In this document: positions 10,601 to 18,061 of the stretch, piece by piece | Layout: each line of letters begins with the position of its first letter | How positions within the stretch are numbered: the stretch's first letter is position 1 | NCBI RefSeq assembly: GCF_008831285.2 | Contig: NW_022205167.1 | Span: forward strand, 12,501-40,000 | DNA length: 27,500 bases | Reading direction: 5' to 3' | DNA from: Nymphaea colorata | Lineage: Eukaryota > Streptophyta > Magnoliopsida > Nymphaeales > Nymphaeaceae | Notes under the pieces: generated by a model | The model's input: the letters and a program-made list of their open reading frames with translations, nothing else | Told to the model about the DNA's origin: nothing | The model's database searches: none | Position numbers and translations under genes: made by a program

Positions 10601-12805
10601 GTTATATCCATACCTATAGGGGCGCACATTAACCGGTTCTGCCCCGTGAGTCATTATGATCCTATGGTCATAGGATCTCTGCGGTGGAAGCCCTTTTGGC
10701 TCCTCAAAGACGTCCTCATATTGATTCAGCACCAGCTGAATTCGTTCTGGTACTATTTCTTTCTGCTCTTCTTTTTCTGGCACATCAGTAGCGAGTGCCA
10801 TTACCCAGCACGCGGGCTGCTCGGCTTCAATTGCCCGAAGTGCAGTCTTGGGACGAGTTGTGCTGGTTAAGCCCTGTAGCGTCATGGGCTCTTCGTCGCC
10901 GTCGGGAGTGAAGGTCATGCTGAAGTTCTTCACATCCCACGATATGATGCCAAGCGTGAAAAACCATGGCATCCCGAGAATAAGGTCCACTCCATCTAAA
11001 GGAATGACTAAGAAGTCGATCTTGAACGGTTTTCTCCTGATCACAACTTCTATGCCTTTCCCTTCGTTATGGCACTTTAATCTCATACCCCCTCCCACGA
11101 TTATAGTTTGGGGGTGGCTTGATTCAAGGGAGACGTTGCATCTACGTGCCGCTTCCTCTGTTAGGAAGTTTTTAGTCGCTCCGTTATCAAGCAGAATCAG
11201 GACCTTATGTCCGTTTATCCTCCCAAATACCCTGAATGAGTTGGGCTTATTGGGATCTTGCATTGAGTGCAGAGACTCTGCCTCGGTTGGCTTTTCTTCT
11301 TTGGCGGGAGTCTCTTCAATTCGGACTTCTTTCTTTTTCTTGGCTTGTTTAGCTCGCCTCTTGATAACTATTTCCTCATCTGATGAGGACGAGCTGGTCT
11401 CATACGGCGTAGTAGACGAATCGCTACACGAACTAGACTCGTCATCGCTTACCACCTGTACCCTGTAATACGTTGGGCACTGATGGTTCTTGTCCCACTT
11501 TCCCTCACATCTGTAGCACAGGCCTTTCCGCCTGAACTCTTCAATCTGTTTAGGCGTGAGGTAACGCGTTGGTGGTTTTCGGCCTTGCCCTTGGTTTGGG
11601 CCTTGTGGTGGCCGATAATCACTCCCTCTTCGGATGGGAGTTGGTTCCTTCCCTCTAAATCGAGAACCAGAGGAGTAGGAAGGTCTCCTCCTCTGCTTGT
11701 CCATCTTATGAGCCTTCTTCTCGGCTCTCTTCTCCTCTATTTGCTCCTCGTAGAGACGGGCCATGGCAAAACATTCTTCCAGCCTGTTGAAGCGGTGAAT
11801 TTTCAATTCTCTCTTCACTTCGCTTTTAAGGCCGCCTTTGAACGCTCCGATGAGGGCCTTCTCTGGCCACTGGACCATGCTAGCCAACCTCTCAAATTGA
11901 CGTTGGTAGGCTGCAACGGTTGAGGATTGGACCAGATTCTTGAGGTCCTCATCATAATCGATGAATGTTGAATCTCCGAACTGTAATTGGAGACTCGCCT
12001 TGTACTTCTCCCAAGTTGGATCTGCCGTTTTGTGATCGAACCACAAATAATGGGTTGTGGCCTCTCCTGTCATGTTCGCAGTGGCAATTTCAATCCACTC
12101 GTCTTGGGGTACACGATGGCACAAGAAGTACCTCTCGGCCATGAATAGCCACTCCCGTAAGTGCTCCCCATTGAATTTGGGAAACTCATAACGAACGGTG
12201 GGAGTTCGCCTCTCTTCTTGAAGCTGACGTTGCGCTCTTCTAGGACGTAGAGGAGATTCGTCCTGTTCCACTTCTGAATCGTAATAGGTGCGATTCATTC
12301 TGCTGCTAGCGAACCTTTGCACTCTTGGCGTTCTATAATATTCGCTAGTGGGCTCAATGGGCTGTCGCTCTTGCGGGGGACCCATATGTAAAAGTCTGCC
12401 CCCTTCCGTACTTGTTCCGATGTGCGAGAGATTGTTCGGATCTATCTCAGTATCGGTGGGGTAGGTAGGGGCACCTAACACACCTTTGCCTTTGTTCGGA
12501 CCCTGAGTGGTCCTTTCCCCTCCTGGGTTCTGGTTGGTCGCTAACTGCTTCAAAAGACCGCGAATTTCATCCATCTCATTTTGCCGCTCTCGGTTTTGTC
12601 TTTCCAATTCTCGTTTGCGGACTTGATCGGATTTGTTCATATCATTTCTCATTTGCAACAGCTCTTTTTCAATGTTCAAAATTCTGCCCATGGCATAGTT
12701 GGGAACTGGTCCCGCTTGTGTGCTTGGAGCTTCCTCAGGTTGATCGTTGAGGGGCTCCTCAAGGACAGGCTCGTCGGGATTGAACTGCTTCTTTGACTTA
12801 CCCAT
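7631..12805 (-). CDS. Element A Gag-Pol polyprotein (Gag, protease, RT, RNase H, integrase, chromodomain-like tail)
   Basis: This single frame of 1,724 residues has no stop or frameshift. Residues about 38-92 form a charged coiled coil; about 210-340 is a retrotransposon Gag domain. The zinc knuckle near 428-441 is CYRC...HQC, with Asp where the canonical His would be and the later His kept. A Ser/Asp-rich then Lys/Arg-rich linker covers about 450-515. The protease motif near 540 is LLDNGAT, with Asn in place of the usual Ser or Thr, and LGMPW follows. RT carries IDLRAGYHQIRM and VFFDDILIYS (Asp pair near 877). RNase H has ETDACEVGIGAVL, YEKELLA, TDQNSLK and ADSLSR. Integrase has an HHCC region near 1212-1248 (GHEG...CLVCQ), a D-D-E triad in MDFIDAM, VCDRD and GQSEIVN (about 1281-1372), and a GPF motif near 1515. 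Residues about 1566-1611 (YRIL...VLVEWEG...SWEE) resemble a chromodomain. The ATG at 12805 (MGKSKK) is the first in frame. The final 98 residues are encoded inside the 3' LTR. Confidence 0.96.
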   Translation of the reverse strand: MGKSKKQFNPDEPVLEEPLNDQPEEAPSTQAGPVPNYAMGRILNIEKELLQMRNDMNKSDQVRKRELERQNRERQNEMDEIRGLLKQLATNQNPGGERTTQGPNKGKGVLGAPTYPTDTEIDPNNLSHIGTSTEGGRLLHMGPPQERQPIEPTSEYYRTPRVQRFASSRMNRTYYDSEVEQDESPLRPRRAQRQLQEERRTPTVRYEFPKFNGEHLREWLFMAERYFLCHRVPQDEWIEIATANMTGEATTHYLWFDHKTADPTWEKYKASLQLQFGDSTFIDYDEDLKNLVQSSTVAAYQRQFERLASMVQWPEKALIGAFKGGLKSEVKRELKIHRFNRLEECFAMARLYEEQIEEKRAEKKAHKMDKQRRRPSYSSGSRFRGKEPTPIRRGSDYRPPQGPNQGQGRKPPTRYLTPKQIEEFRRKGLCYRCEGKWDKNHQCPTYYRVQVVSDDESSSCSDSSTTPYETSSSSSDEEIVIKRRAKQAKKKKEVRIEETPAKEEKPTEAESLHSMQDPNKPNSFRVFGRINGHKVLILLDNGATKNFLTEEAARRCNVSLESSHPQTIIVGGGMRLKCHNEGKGIEVVIRRKPFKIDFLVIPLDGVDLILGMPWFFTLGIISWDVKNFSMTFTPDGDEEPMTLQGLTSTTRPKTALRAIEAEQPACWVMALATDVPEKEEQKEIVPERIQLVLNQYEDVFEEPKGLPPQRSYDHRIIMTHGAEPVNVRPYRYGYNQKAEIERLVKEMLESGIVQPSSSPFSSPVLLVKKKDNTWRFCVDYRALNEATVKDRHPIPVIDELLDELAGATIFSKIDLRAGYHQIRMYKDDVHKTAFRTHDGHYEFLVMPFGLTNAPATFQRCMNDVFRHYLRDFILVFFDDILIYSQSEESHQKHLAIALQVLRDNQLYAKMSKCSFGQPSIGYLGHIVCQQGVRADPEKLEAMQKWPLPKDLKGLRGFLGLTGYYRRFIQGYGLIAQPLTQMLKKGAFQWSDKARAAFEKLKLALMSAPVLTLPDFNQQFTIETDACEVGIGAVLSQGGHPIAYMSKALTSRAKPLSTYEKELLAIVLAVEKWRPYLIGRRFTVKTDQNSLKYMLKQRVSTPTQQRWLAKLLGYDFEIEYKKGPENTAADSLSRLTEQFMTLSVVETDVWDRLAQEQQADQSLRLVRASTEQHPGSIPFYTVRGNLLYRKNRAVVPPESGLKQELLRHFHDTPAAGHEGVSKTLSRIKAQFWWRGMKAEVQRYIRSCLVCQREKYEAIRPPGHLVPLPIPAKPWTDVTMDFIDAMPRSEGKEAVLVVVDRLTKYSHFAPLPRSYQGPMVASVYQEYVGKLHGMPQSVVCDRDSIFLSAFWQEYMKLMGTTLKFSTAHHPQTDGQSEIVNRSLETYLRCFAGERPQTWVKFLPWAEWSYNTSLHSSTGMTPFEGVYGTPPPSIPRYEGGTADDDNVDCELRTREEVLDSLKQNIAKAQNRMRQVYNKGRKDREFEVGDYVWLKRLPLKQRSLMGQPYSKLLPRYYGPFPVLQKVGKAAYRLGLPREAMVHPVFHITRLKPHHGDIPTMIEQIPEQDNLPTPYRILKHRYVQRQGRTRHEVLVEWEGPDRGTSWEEFGSVAHRFPSSSARGQAHSREGESVTDQLVGPDPTRRDQAETSRSRRKASDLWTQALRQHEESPSEAKSALEPVAAGGVGGATRSERVLKPGGTQDVLEPIARLTELDQVNPSVSPNSPNA
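7926..7941 (-). other. Polypurine tract of element A
   Basis: The minus strand reads CTAGGGAGGGGGAATC immediately before the TGTTACGG start of the 3' LTR. This is where plus-strand DNA synthesis is primed. The tract is also translated, as Arg-Glu-Gly-Glu of the polyprotein, so its sequence is under two constraints. Confidence 0.9.
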
Positions 12806-12835
12806 AATTGTTTAGGGCGGTTATATGTCAAAGAA

Positions 12836-12853
12836 CTACCGAAGAAAGAAATC
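12836..12853 (-). promoter_or_regulatory. Candidate 3' splice site upstream of A gag-pol
   Basis: On the minus strand a pyrimidine-rich run (ATTTCTTTCTTCGGTAG) ends in AG at 12837-12836. Joined with the GTAAGT donor at 16464 it would remove about 3.6 kb of leader, including the PBS, and bring gag-pol close to the cap. This is inference from motif match only. Confidence 0.35.
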
Positions 12854-13414
12854 CTAGCTAAAATTCCAAAAAACTGACGCTGCCACTCTCAAGCGCGAAG
12901 TCGCTGTCCGACTCCTAAACTGCTGGCTGATCCCTGCCCGAAGACCTGATCTGCCGACTGACTCTGCCCTACTGCCCTACGCTGCCGCTGCCCTAGCTGC
13001 CGGTAGCGCGTTTAGAGGCAAGGGAGACGGGTTGGCCCGTCTAGTGCCGCGCTTCGCCTAAGCGCCTCGGCACTCCCACTTCGCCCACGGCCGGGCTTTT
13101 AGAAGCCTAAATCACCGCACCCTCCTGGTGCCTCGGTGACGAACCGGGAGCTCGGCTGCCCTCGGGTGCACGGAATGTACAGCCCCCTACTTGCTAAAAG
13201 TGAGCAAGCAAAGCCTTAAACACGTACGAAGACGGAAGTCGTGGGGACTCCAGAAAACTAAAATCTGCTCTAGATAACCGAAAATAGACTGACTAGATAA
13301 CCAAAAGAAGTCCACTGACACTCGGGAAATCCGAAAAGAAGACCGTCTGCACTGCCGTTGATGAAGCTTCCTCGTAGGTCTAAGTGCTCGAACCGACGGT
13401 GTTCCTCAAGATTC

Positions 13415-13426
13415 GCTCTGATACCA
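13415..13426 (-). other. Primer-binding site of element A (initiator Met tRNA)
   Basis: The minus strand reads TGGTATCAGAGC, complementary to the 3' end of plant initiator methionine tRNA, two bases from the LTR end. It primes minus-strand DNA synthesis and fixes the right LTR as the 5' LTR. Confidence 0.95.
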
Positions 13427-14611
13427 ATTGTTAGGTCCACACCGGTTGGCCTAAGAAAATCCGACCAATGCGATCCTAAACTTCCCAGGACCTTCTTGAG
13501 GCCTATTCTAAAAACCGAAAAACCTAGGTAATTACACAATGATCTACCCGGCCGGACAGGACCCCGGCGCAAAACCCAATAGGTAGGGAGATACACTTGT
13601 AGGTTACCCGAGTCCCAAATATTCCTAACTAAGTCTGCCTACTACAAAAACACTAACAGGGTCGTGAGGCCTTTACAATTCGCGAGCGATACAAGAGAAC
13701 ACTCAATCTCACTCACAAACCACGCAAACCACACTAACGTACAAACCACACCCAACAGAAGTAAATAGGGGGTCTGGCTCCTTGTGGTCGTGTCTCGGGC
13801 ACAGTGCCCTCGAGGTACCTCACGGGGGAGCTAGGCCGAAGCCAAGGCTAAAACAGAAATGCTGGAAATAAACTAATATGCTACCTACGACTGAAAGCAA
13901 ATCCCGCCCGAAGCTACAAGGGGGATAGGAGACGATACCGGCCAAGGATCGCCCTTGGCGTAGCCGGATAGGTCTCGGGGTGATGACCTGCCCCCGAGCA
14001 CTGCAGCTCACAGAACAGGAAGACCGACTGAGGTGTGCCTCCACGTAGCCTGCTGCTCGGGCTGACCGCTGCCTGAAGACGCTGAAGGTAGGCCGCACGC
14101 TGGTGGACGGGTTGACTGCCGAGGTCTGGTCGCTGCTCGTTTACGGTGGCCGCTGCGCTGTTGCCGCGATGAATTCTGCGGTAGCAGCGCTAACGTCGAG
14201 CCAAGACCGCTGCTGACACTCGCTGGGCCTAGAGGCAGACGCGCGCCGGGAACGAGGACGCTGTCTCGAACTGCTACGGTCGTGCCGTCGAGGATGCCGG
14301 GAGCGATCGTCTGCTGTCTGGTCGAGGGTCGCCGATCAGGACGAGGTCGCCTGGCGTCTGCTGCCGATGTGCTGCTGCTGCACTGAAGAAGACGGAACAG
14401 GGCCGGAAGGGCCGCCTGGACTGCCGAGGGGGGCTGCTGTCACAGCGACAGCGCCTGCCTGCCTAACTCCGGAGTGTGGCTCGGCCACGGGCGCCGGTGG
14501 ATGCCGACGAAGAGGCAGGGGCCGTTGTAAGGGCCGGCGAGCCGGCTGAACCTAATCCTAGCTAAGGCTGGGTTGGCTGGTTTCGGTTGGGCTCTACTAG
14601 GTGGTAGGTCT

Positions 14612-14998
14612 AGTCAAGCAGGTTCGGGTCAGGGTAGGCTCAGTCAAACAGGGTTTAGGTTCAGTCACGGGTTGACCTAGCTAATAGGTTGGTTCAGTAA
14701 GGGAGGTTAAGGTCGAGCCTAAGCTCACGGTGCTGGTCAAAGTTGACCAAGTGCGGAAGGTTCAACTAACTAGGTGGTTGACTAAATGGACCGAGTCAAT
14801 GGGTCCGGGTCAAGTAGGTCAAGGGTCACTCGAGGTAGGCTCGAGTCGCTAAGGGAGGCTACCAACGAAGTGGGCTTGGTGGACTAGCTGACCTAGTTGA
14901 CTAAGGCTAAGGGTCAATGCCGATCTAGGTTGGCTCGGTAGAGGTTTAGCCTAGGTGCGGGTTCGGTGCAGGAGGTTGCCTAGTGGGTTCGGTTGACT
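14612..14998 (-). promoter_or_regulatory. Cluster of TTGAC(C/T) cores, right LTR of A
   Basis: This is the copy of the cluster at 5197-5583, shifted by 9,415 bp. Being in the 5' LTR, it lies in the leader of the element transcript, downstream of the presumed start site. Confidence 0.5.
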
Positions 14999-16458
14999 GG
15001 GCTGGTCTTACCCAGGGAATGCACCGATGCTTGCCACGTGGCAAGACGGACGGACACGACAGAGAGAGCTAGAGAACGCTAGCTCTTAGGAATGGAGCTC
15101 GAATTCTCGCCTAAGGGTTAGGGAGAAATGCGACAAGGAAGGAGAGGAGATTGGGGGCGAAGGGCCAGGTGGCGCTCTCGTGTGAGCTCGGATGAGGCTA
15201 AGGCTGAGATGGGGACACGTGGACCAGATCTACGGTGGAGGATTACTGCGGATCGGATCAAGAGGGAAAGGAGGAAACGGCTGAGGAAGAATAGGTAAGA
15301 TGGCGCGAGGTGGAGGAGTTTCCTAAAACTAAGGAGGAAAGATCCAAGGAAATAGGAAAAGGGGATCTCGCAGGGCCTGGCTGGGGGACAAGTGGCGAGA
15401 TGCGGGACCAAGGTGGGTAGCTGGCAGGTGAGGTGGCGAGTGAGGTGGCGGAGGGCTGGCTCGGATTGCGACACGTGTCAAGATGAACGCGTGAGGATCC
15501 TTGCGAGTTAGGGTTGACGCGGTGGAGATGGCGAGGAGCTGGAAGGGGAGCGGCGGCTGCGAGATTGCTTCCTAATTCGGTGGAGCAGCTGATTGCGAGC
15601 TGATCCTGAATCGGGACAGATGGCAGCAGCTGGGACAAGGGCACAGATGGGCGGCTGGATGATGGACAGATGTCGAAATTAAAGGCTGAGATGAAACGGA
15701 GGTGGACTTGCCGGAAATGGCAGATGCGACGGAGGAGGAAGCTCCAATTCGCACCGGCGGCCTGAGCTAACGCTCGGAACTTAATTGACCGTAATACCCC
15801 TTTCAAAATTTTAGTTAAAACACTAGGGAAGAAGGGCAATTCGGTCCCTAACGCCGGAATCAATGGCGACCACCGGAATTAGCAGCGATGGCCGGATTCA
15901 AACAATTTTCCGGCGAGATTCTATCTCGAGATCCAGCCGACGGAACTCGCCCCTTTTTGATATTTAGAAAGCTCTTTTCTGGGCGATTCACGGGGATCAC
16001 TCCTCTTCTTCAGATCTCGACCAGAGAGCGAGATTTCTTAACTTTTGAGCCTCTGGTCCGACAGATCAAAAGGGAGAACAGGCCGCTAGAAATTGTAATT
16101 TTCTTATCGATTTGTCTTTCTAATCCGGCCAACTGCCTACTAGGGATCAAACGTCTGATTTCAATCCCGCGACGCGATCTGCAATTTCTGATTAGAACAG
16201 AAAACGCCCAAATTCTGATTCCCCTCTTCGGGTATGCCGAGGGAGGAACCGAGAGAAGACGCCCTGTGTTCTAAGGCAGAATGCAGCAATCGGGCAGCGA
16301 GAGAGAGATCGAAATTCGTCTCCTCTTCGGTGTCGAATTGAAGCCGGCGGTAGATCCGTCGCCTTCAATCTTCCCTATGCTGGAATCGGCCTCACAGTAC
16401 CCTCGTGATCAGGGCAAAGGCACCGATTTCAGAACTTTGAAAAAGCTCGAAAGGGGGT

Positions 16459-16466
16459 ACTTACGT
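16459..16466 (-). promoter_or_regulatory. Candidate 5' splice site in A leader
   Basis: The minus strand reads CAC/GTAAGT with the GT at 16464-16463, a full match to the intron side of the plant donor consensus. It lies about 270 bp downstream of the TATA region. The left LTR has the same sequence near 7049. Confidence 0.35.
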
Positions 16467-16724
16467 GACAAGGGAGGGATCGCCGCCGGTGGTGGAGATC
16501 CGCCGATGCCTTCTTCCTTATGCCTATGTCTCGGACGGCGGCTCTTCAAGGAATTTCTGGATTCGGAAGCGTCGTGGAGGTAGAGGACGCGAGGGGGGAG
16601 AAGACGCCTGGTTCTCGGGTTGAACAAGGTGGGAGACGAGAGGGGAGAAGCCTCGTGCGAGGAGAGAGAGAGTGCCACACCAAATACCAATCTTTGATTA
16701 ATTTTTCGATCCTTTCTACATTGA

Positions 16725-16746
16725 GTTTACAGAATATATACTAAAC
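16725..16746 (-). promoter_or_regulatory. TATA region of the A promoter (5' LTR)
   Basis: The minus strand reads TATATATTCTG within a loop bounded by GTTTA (16725-16729) and TAAAC (16742-16746). It is the likely core promoter driving the A genomic RNA leftward, with the start site expected around 16700-16710. Confidence 0.55.
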
Positions 16747-17341
16747 ATAATGCGAGCCCTAATTACATGTTAACCTAGCTCGCTACTTAGTCTAATGTCA
16801 AAAATGCGCAAGGCACAACCCGCCTTGCTAGGTCTCTACTACAAAACTTGACGTCGACATGAAATAGATGACGCAACCTAAACCGGGCCTAGCGCCCAAC
16901 TCAAAAATCGAAAGCTAAAGTCCCTAAGTCTTGTGGACTTAGGGCGGGGACCTCGTGTGGGTTACCGCCCACACTTCGGAAATTCGAGCATGGGTCAAGT
17001 CCGATTGGCTCGGACCTGAACCTAAGCCTCTCGGCTTTAGATAGGCTCAAGCGTTCGGGGAATTTGGACTCACGCTCGGATTAACCTGATCAAGCTCGGT
17101 GAGCCTCGCAATAGGTTCTAGAACGTCTTGAGTTCCACCTGGTTTGAGCACTCTTTCGGACCTAGTTGCTCCTCCCACGCCGCCCGCTGCAACTGGCTCG
17201 AGTGCTGACTTAGCCTCGCTTGGACTTTCTTCGTGCTGCCTTAGCGCCTGTGTCCACAAATCCGAGGCCTTTCGTCTTGACCGACTGGTTTCGGCCTGAT
17301 CACGCCGAGTTGGGTCTGGACCTACAAGTTGGTCCGTAACA

Positions 17342-17346
17342 GTGTC
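17342..17346. other. Right target-site duplication of element A (GTGTC)
   Basis: This is the partner of 4009-4013. Directly after it the B LTR resumes with CTTAGCTAACG, matching 24026 onward. Confidence 0.93.
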
Positions 17347-17650
17347 CTTAGCTAACGAGCTTTGGAGGTAACCCAAGCACTACACGCCCGGAGGCAAGGC
17401 TGAAAACAAGTGCACCCGCCCTCGAATCTATAGGGTGATTCGGGTGCCTACCTGGCTGAAGCTAGTTCAGCAAGCGACCAAGGGCAAAGGCCAAAGCCCC
17501 TTGGTAATCAGCACGTCGGTCTTCGCAAGCGAGGCGCCCGTTCAAGTTGGTCTCTCCTCCTTGCTCAAGACGTAGACAGCATAGTTACTGTTTTGTAATT
17601 CAGCAACTTAAAACGGGAGAAGGGATTGCACTTAGCTGGAAATGTTGGAA

Positions 17651-17704
17651 CCCCTAGTGCTGTGATGAAGTAGGGGGAGGCTAGCGCTGACAAGGTGACA
17701 GCGT
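17651..17704 (-). other. Two-hairpin module 1 of B LTR
   Basis: Stem one is CCCCTA (17651-17656) with TAGGGG; stem two is GCGCTG (17684-17689) with CAGCGT (17699-17704), five Watson-Crick pairs plus a G-T pair. AGGCTAGCG links the two. The same copy occurs in the right LTR from 24330. Confidence 0.5.
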
Positions 17705-17868
17705 ACACCCTTCTTCTCCCGGGATCAGCTCAGCACACGGTTGCTGGACTGCTCCTCCTTCTCAGCAATACACTCCAGAAAATGAATAGAGAAGGTTACT
17801 ATCGAAATTAGCAAGGAAACGGAGTATTCCCAAGCATCGTTAGGAGACTTCACCGTGAGAACGTTTTA

Positions 17869-17920
17869 CCCCTGTTCGTTGTTGAGTTTAGGGGGAGGCA
17901 AGCGCCGCTTAGCCCGGCGT
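17869..17920 (-). other. Two-hairpin module 2 of B LTR
   Basis: Stem one is CCCCT (17869-17873) with AGGGG (17890-17894); stem two is GCGCCG (17902-17907) with CGGCGT (17915-17920). Relative to module 1, the T-A pair in stem two is replaced by C-G on both sides. The linker AGGCAAGCG resembles that of module 1. Confidence 0.5.
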
Positions 17921-18008
17921 AAGCTATGTCTCCTAACCGGTGTAGCTGCAATGGATTAGGCCCTGCTGTCCGCAACACCTTCCGCCGTTGGGCAGATCGA
18001 GGATTAAA

Positions 18009-18061
18009 CCCCTGCAGCTAGACGATGAAGGGGTGAGGCAAGCTTCGATTGACGCCGAAGC
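18009..18061 (-). other. Two-hairpin module 3 of B LTR
   Basis: Stem one is CCCCT (18009-18013) with AGGGG (18029-18033); stem two is GCTTCG (18042-18047) with CGAAGC (18056-18061), a perfect 6-bp stem of different sequence from modules 1 and 2. The linker GAGGCAAGC is kept. Confidence 0.5.

Larger units (their letters stand above)
12806..13428 (-). other. Element A untranslated region between PBS and gag-pol start
   Basis: No gene is seen in these 623 bases. The part next to the ATG is pyrimidine-rich on the minus strand and contains a good splice-acceptor candidate, TTTCTTTCTTCGGTAG, with AG at 12837-12836, 31 bases before the ATG. About 12890-13030 is rich in CTGCC-type repeats; 13040-13160 contains several short GC hairpins. 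The PBS is at its right end. Confidence 0.6.
4014..17341 (-). mobile_element. Element A: complete Ty3/Gypsy chromovirus-like LTR retrotransposon
   Basis: The element is 13,328 bp, flanked by GTGTC duplications, with LTRs of 3,912 and 3,913 bp, an initiator-Met tRNA PBS, a polypurine tract and a single intact Gag-Pol frame. RT motifs (IDLRAGYHQIRM, VFFDDILIYS), integrase placed after RT and RNase H, and a chromodomain-like C terminus put it with the plant chromoviruses, most like the Reina lineage by eye. Its LTRs are far longer than the few hundred bases usual for Reina. It is inserted in the same orientation into the 3' LTR of element B. Every structural part needed for autonomous transposition is present; the one doubtful residue is the DNGA protease motif. 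Confidence 0.95.
13429..17341 (-). repeat. Element A 5' LTR (right copy)
   Basis: This copy is 3,913 bp and nearly identical to 4014-7925, with one extra G in the G run at 16585-16590. U3 is about 600 bp (17341 to the TATA near 16735), leaving R-U5 at about 3.3 kb. That is unusually long and implies a leader of nearly 3.9 kb before the gag-pol ATG if unspliced. The minus frame to 17047 repeats the polyprotein tail found in the left copy. Confidence 0.95.

Noticed and set aside
7631-12805. Many short plus-strand frames opposite gag-pol
   Set aside because: They are shadows of the long, motif-rich minus-strand frame.
17651-18061. Hammerhead ribozyme in the LTR, prompted by CTGTGATGAAG near CCCCTAG
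   Set aside because: The required CTGATGA and GAAA core with three stems around a cleavage triplet is not present on either strand here; the two-hairpin arrangement fits no hammerhead layout.
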